Source: Anniella stebbinsi
Taxonomy: Eukaryota > Chordata > Lepidosauria > Squamata > Anniellidae
DNA length: 64,000 bases
Assembly: GCA_029215795.1 (NCBI GenBank)
Contig: JARDYH010000002.1
Coordinates: forward strand, 277,520,310-277,584,309
Direction: 5' to 3'
The position numbers were made by a program, and so were the translations under genes. Below the pieces are notes generated by a model. It was not told the DNA's origin and ran no database searches. It worked only from the letters and a program-made list of their open reading frames with translations. Of this stretch, positions 54,361 to 64,000 are shown piece after piece; the stretch's first letter is position 1, and every line of letters starts with the position of its first letter.

Positions 54361-55335
54361 TTAATGAAGCCATGTGAGAAATCACTGCTTTGCTGGTCTA
54401 GTTCATAGTCAACATATCAGCTTAATTTTTACAGTAATGGTCAAACTGCCCTGCTTTGGCAATGTTATGCATACCAGGGGATGCTCTGGTTCAGGGCTGA
54501 GCCTGTGATTGGACTGATTGGGCTCCTCTCATTGTTAGTGCAGCTTGATGGATGAGGTTTTATTCAAATTATGCAACAATAGTGTATCGTGTTTGAAAGA
54601 CTTGCTTAATTATTGCCTTATCTTCTGGTACCTGCAACAGGTAACATTTCTTTGCTGAGGAGCAATTCCCACCTGTCATTACCATGTAAAATTGCTTTTT
54701 CTTTTGTAAGTGAAGACAGTTTAATTATTTTTATTTTGTATTCTAATTTTCAATCATAAATTCATAATCCCTTGGTTACCACTTCCTCTTAACCTTGAGA
54801 ATCCTTTATTTAGGCAAACTAAACCTTACCTATTGAAACTGCAACAATGGCTTCTAGGGAAAAGCAATCTTGGGGAGGATGCAAGTTGGGAGGAGGTAAG
54901 TGCTGTGGAACATTTTTCTGCTGCAATGCCTCCTGTACCATACCACACAAACGCACACATTATCCCATACTCACATTTGTGAAGGTAAAACAAACAAACA
55001 GAGAAATCTAAATTTACAGCTAAACTTAATGCTAGTTCTGCATACCTGGCTGTACCTGCTCACATTCTCCGTTACTCTTTTATCCCCTCTGACTTGGCGA
55101 GAGAGATAGAGGGAGTCTCCAGGCAGAGAACTATAGAGGTGGGACCCAGGGATCATCTACAAAAAACTTGCATTTTCAAATGAATTGGCTGAGGGAATAC
55201 AACCATTAGTAACAAATCTTTTTTAGCATGAGTTACCAATCCCTGGTACTTGTCCCCTCCCAGGGCAGCTTCTCACACTTTCATTCGTACTTGGGTAATG
55301 TATATCAGAGTATGAATTTCCAGTGGGGTGCTATG
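54361..55335. other. Unrecognised sequence
   Basis: No gene recognised. Confidence 0.4.
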
Positions 55336-55452
55336 TTCATCTGTTGCAGTAAAAACAACAAAGACTCTTGTGGCACCTTAAATACTAACCCATTGGTGCT
55401 GGCATATGCTTTTGAGGACACTGTCCATGAATCAGATGCATGAATTGTTCCA
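55336..55452. repeat. Interspersed repeat 'AGACTCTTGTGGCACCTTAA'
   Basis: AACAACAAAGACTCTTGTGG, then CACCTTAAATACTAAC and ATGCTTTTGAGG, ending in GAATCAGATGCATGAA. I recognise this order as a common sauropsid interspersed repeat but cannot assign its class. Confidence 0.5.
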
Positions 55453-55843
55453 ACTCAGATTGGCAGATTTATATGTAACATTGTAACATTTCAGGTTTAT
55501 ATGTAACATTTCAGGTTTCTTATAAATAGGTTGAGGAAGGGCAGGTGGCAATCACGCCAGAGACAAACAAAATAGATATTTAACAGAATTTACTTAATTT
55601 CAGAATGTTTGGTAAATATCAAAACCCAAAACTCCAATTTTAGTCCACAGTTCAATGTAAAGTGCAGTGCTATTCTTGCCAGGCCAACAGTTGGTTGCTC
55701 CAGTTCATTTAGCCTTTGATGGCCAGTCTCTGCTGTAGAAGTTCACTCTTCTTCTTGAAGGCTGCTTTATCTGTTTCTTTTCTTCACCATACTGTAGATT
55801 TCCCTGAATTTCCTTCTGAGCTCTTCTTCTCTCTCCTGCTGCC

Positions 55844-57108
55844 ATTATTATTATTATATCTCTTTCTCGCTCATGGCGGTTTTTCTAGTTGGACATGACA
55901 GGCTTTGCCAAGTCATGCTGTCTTTTATTGATTCAGGAATTTTCTGACGATTGGGAATGTTTTAATTATGACTGCTTTCTGGATGTTGATATGGATATAT
56001 GCTAGTAGGCCCAGTTTCTGGAAGTTTTCTGTATATTTTTTTGATGTGACTAAAGGAATAATTGTGACCTTTTCATGTTGCTATAGTTCTTTGACTTCCA
56101 CGGCCAGTGGTGTATATTTGTCTCTCTTTTCTTCTTCCTTTTAAACAACTTTTTTGTCATTCGGTATTGCTATGTCGATGAGGTATGCGTATTTTTCTTT
56201 TTTGTCTATGAACGTTATGTCTGGCCGGTTGCAAAGTATTGTCTTGTCGGTATGAATTGTTCTGTCCCAGTATATTTTATGATCTGCATTTTCCAAGATT
56301 GTTTCGGGTGAGTATGTATAGTTTGGTGTAGGTTGTTTGTTAAGGTTGAATTTGATGGTCAGTTGTTGGTGCATAATTTTTGCAGCTGTATTGTGTCTGT
56401 CCGTATAGTCCATTCCTGCCAGAATTTTACATCCTCCAGTTATATGGTCTGTTTCTTGGAATTGATGGTATTTCCTGCATAGGTCTGTTGTTACACTGTT
56501 GTCTTTTATTATGTATTTTTGGTAGTTCTTGGTTGCTATAACTTGATCCTGTATAGCTATTAGGAATCCTTCAGTTTCTGGAAATAGCTCACCCTTCCTG
56601 AGCCATTCGTACGATTGTTCTTTGTCTATTTGTGGGTTCTGTATTATGTTGTAGTGCTTCCCATGGAGTGCTTTTGGAGTGCCCATTTTTCTTTTTTCTC
56701 TGCGAGTGTAAGTGGTTGTGTTTGATCTTTATTTTGTAGTGCTAGGTTGAGTGGGGTGTAGTTTTTATCTGCTTTTACTATGGCTTTATGAATGGGGGTG
56801 GTTTGGGTGTGGAAGAATTTTCTGAGTGATTTTATCTGTTTAGCATGGATTCTGTTAATGTTCAGCAGACCTCTTCCTCCTTCTTTCCTGCTGTTATTCT
56901 TTCAATGCATGAGTTGTGATGGAGCATGCGGTGTTTTGTCAGTTCAGTGCGATTGAGTCTGTTTATTTCTTCAAGTTCAGTGTGTGACCAGTGTATGATT
57001 CTGAATGAGTATGTGAGGATGGGTACTGCATAGGTGTTGATGGCTTTGAAAATGTTTTTCGAGTTGAGTTTAGATTTTAGGATTTGTGATAGGCGAGTTT
57101 TATAGTAT
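55844..57108 (-). mobile_element. R4/Dong-type LINE, 3' half, inserted in a TAA tract
   Basis: Reading the minus strand from 57106 to 55860, the ORF covers the region after the reverse transcriptase, the zinc finger and the endonuclease, followed by a short 3' UTR ending in (TAA)n. Both flanks are (ATT)n on the plus strand: 55844-55857 and 57109-57134. The outer right flank is the tail of another minus-strand LINE. The Dong/R4 group is known for insertion into TAA repeats, which agrees with what is seen. Confidence 0.85.
55925..57106 (-). pseudogene. R4/Dong ORF C-terminal region with restriction-like endonuclease
   Basis: From 57106 down: LSQILKSKLNSKNIFKAINT, YAVPILTYSFRIIHWSHTEL, INRLNRTELTKHRMLHHN, then a frame change near 56880. 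LLNINRIHAKQIKSLRKFF precedes a 181-codon open stretch (56686-56141). That stretch holds a CCHC-like finger, CRKYHQFQETDHITGGC, whose second Cys is Tyr here, and the restriction-like endonuclease block RPDITFIDKKEKYAYLIDIA with the PD...D core. After a stop at 56141, LAVEVKELQQHEKVTIIPLV and KLGLLAYIHINIQKAVI complete the family's C-terminus. The reverse transcriptase is lost by 5' truncation. Two stops or frameshifts plus the lost Cys make it inactive. Confidence 0.88.
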
Positions 57109-57590
57109 ATTATTATTATTATTATTATTATTATATAGCACCATCAATGTACATGGTGCTGTACATAGTAAAACAATAAAACAGCAATGCCCTGCCACGT
57201 AGGCTTACAGTCTGATAAAATCACAATAAAACAATAAGAAAGGGAAGGGAATGCACCAAACAGGCACAGGGGTCAATAAAACTAACAGTATAAGAGTAAG
57301 ATCAAAATCAAGTTCTAAAAGCTTTAGAAAAAAGAAAAGTTTTTCTAGCTTTAAAGACTGTAATTGAACACGTGGTCCGCAAATGTTCTGGAAGAGAATT
57401 CAAGGCATAGGGGGTGAGAGAAAATGGATGAAGCCGAGCAAGAGAAGTAGAGACCCTTGGGCAGGTAAGAAACAGAACATTGGATGAGCAAAGAGCACGA
57501 ACGGGGCAATAATGTGAAATAAGATACGAAGGAGCTAGACTGTGACAAGCTTTGAAAGTCACCTCTTCTCTTCACCAACTTCCTTTTTCA
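57109..57590 (-). pseudogene. LINE (L2/CR1 group) ORF2 C-terminus and tail, minus strand
   Basis: The minus strand reads FKACHSLAPSYLISHYCPV, FLTCPRVSTSLARLHPFSL, YALNSLPEHLRTTC and FKARKTFLFSKAF, then a 3' UTR with GACTGTAAGCCTACGTGGCA, the sequence TGTACAGCACCATGTACATT and the (AAT)n tail. Only the last ~85 residues remain. Its tail hosts the R4 insertion. Confidence 0.8.
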
Positions 57591-59974
57591 ACAGATTCTT
57601 TTCTCTCCCCTTACTCCAATCCATGCCTCTCCCACTTTACTCAGCCAAAATTCCAAGGCCCTGGCAGATTTATATACACATAGTAGAGGGAGGGGTTGTG
57701 GAGATGTAAATTGTGTTGTCAGAGGGAACTGAAATGCAAAAAGTACACATTGCGATGGTTTTCTTAACAGTCACAATTGTTGTTGCTTGATAACTCAGAT
57801 GTCTACAGCACTGTTGTGGCAGCCTCTGCTTCCTTGAGTGTTAAGGGGCACAGTGCTTACCCAGGTTTGGTTTCTTTTTGGAAAGAGGTCACTGGAGGCT
57901 TGCAGTATTTTGTAATATTAACATTTATTACAAACATACACATTGAGCACAGGTAGAGTCACAGCTTAAACGCTCCAGCAGACAACCAGTCTTCTGTCCC
58001 ATTTCAGATCTTCAGGATGAGACATCTCCACACTCCCAAACTTAGCTCTGTCTGTATGTGACATCACCTGATAGTGTCCCAATTTGAATGACTGCAACCC
58101 TCCTCCATCTTCTGACTATGCAGCCATCCTGACTACAACATCCAGACAGCCTGGTGTTGTTGTTTTCCTCCTACTCCCCCCCATACCTGCTTCTTATAGT
58201 ATCTTGCCTGATTAAGATATCTGCAGAGCTCAAAAGCTTGCACATTGTTGTGACTTTTGAGTTGGCCTAATAAAGGTATTACAGTAATATGGATTTTGAA
58301 CTACTTGGATAACTGTATCAATGTACCAATTGCTGTGGGTGGGGGAAAGCTATTCTCAGTATAAAAAATACCTACCCAATTAAAATCATTCCCTATATCT
58401 CAGATTCTGACAGAAAGGAGCTTTAATCAAATAAACAAAGTTCAACTATTTCAGAATTACTTGTAAAGTCTTTCCATTCATCTAAATTAAAAATCACCTA
58501 AATCCTCACACTTCCAAGTCATCCGTCAGTCAAAAGGAGAGAATTATCAAATGATCGATTTGCATTATAATGTTCAAAGGTAATTTACCTTTCGCTCACT
58601 TTTCTAATTAACGTTTTGGCTTTTCCATAGGTTCATGCCTTGTAAGCAAATGTACAACCCAGCTCAATGTTAGTCTTACTTACCCACAATACCAGCCCAA
58701 CTATACCAACCACTAATGGTGGCTACTTACTCATTGGTTGTCTCACAGGGAAGTGGGCAGGTGGTAACACTGAGGAGGAGCAGCAGCAGCTAGCAGCAGT
58801 GGGCTCACAGAAACTGGAGGGACCCCATTGAGGACCTACTACTGTCTGTTGTTACTGGCAATGATTCTTTAAAGTTTCATGCAGAGCTATTTCCCAAGCC
58901 TGCTTTCTGATATCCTTTCAACTAGAGATGCCAGGAAATTAACCTGGGCTTTTGTGCATGCAAAATATGTATTCTACAAGAAATGGTTGCATCCATTTCT
59001 TGTAGACAGGATCACTCCCCCCATTTAAATCACTCCCTTTTTCCATTAGTAAAGTGGGTACCCAGCACAAGGACATCCTGAACATAATAGAGTGCCATGA
59101 GGGCAGTAATTAAGGTCCAGAAGCCACAGGTTTTTCAAGGCCAATGTCCCCTTCCCTCAGGATGACTTCAAAGCCTGTTCTTCAGCCTGATAGCATTGCA
59201 GGACATTATAGTGTCTTAAGCTCAAGGGATCACATTGGTTATCATACGTTTATCCTAGGAGTCCAAGCCCCCCCCCCCCCAAAGGCTCCAGGGTGAAAGG
59301 GAAGGAGCAAACAAGCTCACACACATCCTCCCCAGCCCCAAAGCCATAGACCGGCATCACTGCATCTTTCTGCCTGGGCTGGGAGCTTCTCAGCTCAAAT
59401 GGGGGGAGGCAGCTGAAGTGGTGACTTTTCCCTAAACCATCTCCATGTAATTGGGATCATGGATGGAAGTCAAAGAAGAAAAAAATGTCCTCCTTCCCCA
59501 TCCTGTTCCCGGTCTGTGACTTGTTGCCATGGCTCCACACTTCTTCAAATGAAAAAGTCCAACAGTATAGCCACGGACATTTCATACTTTTCATCACATT
59601 TACTTAAGGGTTTGGAAATTAATACCATTTCTTTTTTGTTGCATGCAGATTATGATTAGTTTTATCCATAATTAGTGGGGAAAAGCTTGTTTCATTTTAT
59701 TTCAGCGTGGCAATATGAACTTTAAAAATATGCAAATTCCCAGTTCATTTCTGTTTTTGCTCTTTGCCTACTACTTTAGCTCCAAAGATGATCTCAGAGT
59801 CCTATTCTCACCAAATTATATCTAATTGTATCTCTTTCTTTTGATGCAGCAGAACGTAAAGTGTAATGCAGAAATAATCCCTTTGTAGAGTTGTAGTGTA
59901 TTTTTCTTCAGCTCTGAACATAAGAGCGGGAAATCATTATGGCTTCAAGAGAAATTGCAAATGAATGTGTGTGT
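57591..59974. other. Unrecognised sequence
   Basis: No gene recognised. GAGCTCAAAAGCTTGCACAT with GTTGGCCTAATAAAGGTATT near 58225-58275 is a known-looking reptile repeat of unassigned class. A C run lies at 59269-59280. Confidence 0.4.
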
Positions 59975-60180
59975 GTCGTACAAAGTGCACAACTTTTAAA
60001 ATACATAAGTTATAGGTATATTTATATGGCAGTCCGATAAAATGATAAAATCGCCCGAAAATTATCATCTCTGATGATTATCGTAGGTTTTTCTATCGTA
60101 TCGTCATCGTTAAACACATGCACGATAACTACCTTATTGTATCGCTATCATACATTTTAGCGATACGATACACATCCCTA
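59975..60180. mobile_element. Right end of a hAT-like element with ATCG-rich subterminal array
   Basis: AAGTGCACAACTTTTAAAAT and AAGTTATAGG echo the tandem monomer of 981-1820. A CGATAA/TTATCG-rich array follows, ending GATACGATACACATCCCTA at 60180, identical over the last 19 bases to the right end at 5766. The left end was not found. Confidence 0.7.
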
Positions 60181-60482
60181 CACTATAGTCTTCTTTTTAA
60201 ATTCCTATTTCCATTGCAATGTATAAACAGGCAAATCTGAACTGCACAGAGGCACTGAATTTTGAAAAATCAGCATACTTTTCAATTGTAGTGGCAGTAG
60301 TTATTAAATCGAATTGAGGGGTATTTACAATTGAAGAGCATCTTGAGAGATGCCTGTTCTTAGGAATGCAACCCTTGAAAGCTGGAGGGGGTAATGGTAG
60401 GAGTGAATGGCAGGGCTGAAACCAACTCTAAAGGTTTTTCAGTATTTAGAAGGACTGATACTGAGCAAATATTATTTTTCCT
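60181..60482. other. Unrecognised spacer
   Basis: Nothing recognised. Confidence 0.4.
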
Positions 60483-60616
60483 GGGCCAGATCTACACCAA
60501 GCAGGATATAACACTTCGAAAGCAGTTTGAAAATGATATATGAAATGTGTCATGGGCCCCAAGAGTTGTCAATACTGTTATAAACCGTTATAAAGCAGTA
60601 GTGTAGGTCCTGCCCT
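60483..60616. mobile_element. Small palindromic MITE (GATCTACAC family), copy 7
   Basis: Runs from GGGCCAGATCTACACCAAGC to GTGTAGGTCCTGCCC, with TGTCATGGGCCCCAAGAG in the centre. Confidence 0.78.
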
Positions 60617-61045
60617 GCACTCAGAATCTAGGGCTCCTGAGTTATGTGGGATGGCACAGATGACCGCTTGAAAACTCACCCAACATTCTTAAGGCACAAT
60701 GCAAGTTTAGACTGAAAAAGTCCTACAACTCCAGCCGGAATTGTAGGATGTTTTAACGTCTCAATATGCATAGGACTGCACCGTAAAATTCCTTCAATTG
60801 TCTGCAGTACCCAGCAGTAGCCATTAGGAATTGACATATAAAAATTTAAAGCCTTCTTGGAGTCAACAAAACAGTCCCTTTCATCCTAAACAGTCCCTTT
60901 CATCCAAATCATCAGTTACTCAAGCATTAAAATTAAATCAAAATATCTTTAAATAAAATGATGCATTTTATGTATCTCTTCCTAAAGCTTATAATGAACA
61001 CTTTTTGAAAGTTATTACAATACACCATTTGAAATCACATGTAAA

Positions 61046-61136
61046 AATAAGGCTACAATCCTATACTTTCTTAACTGGAAGTAAGCCCCATTGAACTTGC
61101 TTACTTCTGAGTAGATTTGTATAGGACTGTGTTGTA
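61046..61136. repeat. Small palindromic repeat 'AATCCTATAC'
   Basis: GCTACAATCCTATAC at the left pairs with GTATAGGACTGTGTTG at the right, around GGAAGTAAGCCCCATTGAAC and GCTTACTTCTGAGTAG. Half or partial copies lie near 655, 40.66 and 49.15 kb. Confidence 0.65.
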
Positions 61137-63376
61137 ACTGATATTTACACTCACTTCTACACAGAAGCCCACATGCTCAATTAGACTGAGCATTTCCCCC
61201 CTCTCATTTGCAAACAGATCGTGGTTATTTCAGCAAAACTAGTTAAAGCCATTTCTTTAAACAACAATGAAATGCTACTTAGGATATTTAGAAATAGAAT
61301 AGTGCTTAATGTTGGAACACTGAACTTTATTTAAAATTGTTAACATCAACACATACTGTAACATCAGGTTACAGAAAAGACATGATTGATCCAGAGGGAA
61401 ACAGAGGGACAATATTTTGCCACTATATATCGAATTGTCCTTTGGGGCAAATCTATACTACACATTTAATTGGTTTTAAACCAGTTTATCTATCATGGTT
61501 TTCTGCAAAGAATCCTGGGGGTTGTAGTACCTGAGGGTACTGAGAATTTAGAGATCCCTAATTCCCATTATGGTTTCCTGGGGACAAGGTATGATTGTTA
61601 AACCAGTATAAATATGTAGTTTAAATATACTCCCAGAGGGATGTTAATTAGGCCCTGGGTTAAGGAAAAGAACTTCTGTTCAAGGTCCCAAATGTTTAGG
61701 TTAGGCCTGCACACCTTGTGACCCAAGAAACTGAACACAGCCCATACATTATGACTTGCAGGTGCTTGTCAACCCTCCCCCCTTCCATTTCCCCCCCAGT
61801 TCCACACATGCACACCTAAACAGAACATTTATTGTACCAAACCACAATATGTAGCTGACAGTCTTCATTTTGTTCAGAGGGTCACATGTTGTGTAGGACT
61901 GCCCAGCAGGAGGAGCTACTGATTTATCAGCTTTATTAAGGAGTAGCAGCATCTTGTATACTGTATAATGATCTTAAGCAGGCACCTGCAGGCATTTTCA
62001 GCTTTCTCTTTTAACGATCTTGAGAAAATGTTCACATGAACGCTTAGATGAAGTTGCAGCCTACTTAAAATACACCTTGCATTAAATATTAGTCTTTTAT
62101 TTTGCAACATGTTGGGTCTCAAATACATTTCAACTTTCTCTCTTTCATAATACAACAGAGGCCCCACATCTTGTAGATGGGATCCCAATACAAGAATAGT
62201 CCTGCTCTGCATGACTGAATATTCTGCCTTTCCTACAGAAATATATTAAGAATGAAAGATACTCATTCTGACACTTTTTCATGATGCAGTTCCATTTGTT
62301 TAACACATACCTTTGGGAAATCAATCTGAGTTAGCAAAAGACATATGAATATGCAGGAACCACATAATTCATGCTGAATGAAGTATAGATGGGTTCCTGG
62401 TAAACTTTCAACAGTGACAGAAGAATGCCTGCCTGGTATTATTTATTGTCATTGCTACAAGAATAAACATGACCCCTCTAACTCATGAAGCTCAAAGCAA
62501 CCAATATAATTCCAGCTGAAAGAAGGCTGCTGCACATATGAACAGGAAACACACATAACATGAAAAGCTGCTCAAGTCCTATCGTTGTTCATGTGATTTA
62601 TGAAACACAGTTTTGTATACACCAAAATGGCATTAAAATAGAATAGCAGACACATACATGAATGGATGATTTGAATGTATCTGATTTGCTTATTGTTTCA
62701 CCAGCAACGAATTAACTGTAGCCCTATAGTTTCCAAAAAACTTCAGTGATTCATCATCACATCCTTTTAAACCACCTTCTATGCCAAAGACAAATTACGA
62801 GATTTTACTACTTCGGATCATAGGATGACCACTTCTGACTAATGCTTGATATTTCAAGTTTTTGCCCTTCTGTCTGTTCTACTTCATTCCAGACACTGGC
62901 TCCAATGCAGAGAATGATAGTTATACTAAATCCCCATTGAAAACAATAGTACAAGTTAGTAAATGACCAACTATATACACCGTTAGTTGCGTGCAAACAA
63001 TTAACAAGAATATCTTTAAAAATTTAAATAGCCACCACTCAGGCAGGGGAGTTAAGCAGGATCAAGACCACAGTGCACAGGAAGCGGGGTGAATTAACCT
63101 TTCCTTACCCTGCCATGGTTCTGACATCCCCCACCCCCTGAAGCTGCTATTTGTTCAAGTTTGAGGGGGCAGATTTTTGTTTGGATCATGGTGGCAGTAG
63201 TGAGATTAAACCCTTGTTCCTATGGCCCCAATCCTGCTCCTTCCTGCAGCAGCTATTTAAATTGGTTTAAACATGCATATTAGTTGTTTATGCTGTTAAC
63301 CTCACATCTACTTTGGTTATAATACTGCAATTCTAAACATACATACCAACTGGATACTGTTGGACTTCCTTCTGAG
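61137..63376. other. Unrecognised sequence
   Basis: No gene recognised. Open frames at 61337, 61749, 61916 and 62808 have no known domain. Confidence 0.4.
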
Positions 63377-63730
63377 GGTGCCTCTACAAGAGGCATTTAA
63401 AGCTCTTTCAAGGCGCATTAAAAAAATTACCTCTACAAGAACAGAGCACAAATCGGGCGTAGAGGCGCATTATTTCTCCGATTATGCGCATTATTGAATG
63501 CGCATTAAATCGCGAGTTTTATTTTGCTCCGTCCGTTAAAGCGCATTTTGACTGTGAGAATAATCACTTATGCGCATTAACTAATTGTAAAGCACATTTT
63601 GGACATCTGTTAATGCGCTTTGCCGCCTCTCGCCGTCTCTCATGCAGAGGGATTAGGCGTCAATGCGCTTCTGCGATTATGCGCATAATCGCCTAACCAG
63701 GCGCAAAAGCTAATCCTTGTAGAGGGAACC
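63377..63730 (+). mobile_element. CpG-rich 'GCGCAT' non-autonomous element, copy 3
   Basis: Runs from GGTGCCTCTACAAGAGG to CTTGTAGAGGGAACC, in the same orientation as copy 1. TATGCGCATTATTGAATGCG and ATTATGCGCATAATCGCC are present. CTGAG or TGAG occurs on both sides, a possible 4-5-bp duplication. More of its GCGCAT words are intact than in copy 1. Confidence 0.8.
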
Positions 63731-64000
63731 TGAGTAACCATGCTTCAGATTGTGCTGCATCTTAATTCCTGCTCATTGCAAAGTGATGTGAGCGTAGCTA
63801 ACTTTTCTCTGAATTGGAGCCAGAACGTTTTGCACCTCGTAGCAGAAAGTATCTTCCATCCTTTGCTTGAAAAACATTTTTAGCAGCCCAACAAAATACA
63901 TCCTGTCATCACTGTTTCTTCCTGAATAGTCATAGTACTAGCTTGACTCAAAAGTACAGGAAAATAGCCCAAATTTCCTTTCATTTCTGTGTTTGAAAAT
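63731..64000. other. Unrecognised end of window
   Basis: Nothing recognised. Confidence 0.4.

Overview
The window looks like non-coding vertebrate nuclear DNA, most likely from a squamate reptile (lizard or snake). I infer this from the repeat mix: CR1, L2, R4/Dong and L1 non-LTR elements, a tyrosine-recombinase (DIRS/Ngaro-type) retrotransposon, many hAT-type MITEs, and L2 tails running into (ATT)n microsatellites. I recognise no host exon, tRNA, rRNA or other host RNA gene. Every coding signal I can identify belongs to a transposable element, and nearly all are broken.

Layout. 0-2 kb holds an inverted repeat, a dimeric ~150-bp tandem repeat and a GATCGG-rich transposon end. 2.57-5.77 kb is a 3.2-kb hAT-like element with an 8-bp target duplication, carrying a 34/44-bp minisatellite and two nested MITEs. 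5.8-7.3 kb is a MITE, an LTR fragment and an L2 tail in a row. 11.6-16.9 kb is a decayed CR1 (ORF1 esterase domain, ORF2 endonuclease, 3' end, no reverse transcriptase) into which an L2, a solo LTR and a MITE inserted separately, each with target-site evidence. 18.9-19.5, 29.7-30.7 and 38.0-39.0 kb are GC-rich, hairpin-rich non-autonomous elements. 25.1-25.7 and 28.8-29.5 kb are L2 3' ends. About 31.7-37.3 kb is a nearly complete tyrosine-recombinase retrotransposon (Gag, RT, RNase H, recombinase, SGNH hydrolase); only the last ORF is open throughout. 43.1-43.9 kb is a LINE end with a MITE in its tail. 53.65-54.2 kb is an L1 3' end. 55.84-57.1 kb is an R4/Dong 3' half inserted in the (ATT)n tail of another LINE. 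The rest is mostly unrecognised AT-rich sequence with microsatellites and small palindromic repeats.

How it fits together. The region is an insertion record rather than a set of cooperating genes. Eight copies of one foldback MITE (seven full or near-full, one half-length; six with matching 7-8-bp target duplications) let nested insertions be ordered in time. Three copies of a CpG-rich 346-354-bp element, about seven copies of a small palindromic MITE, and four copies of a GTGGCCACCCTA-ended repeat make up most of the remaining repeat load.
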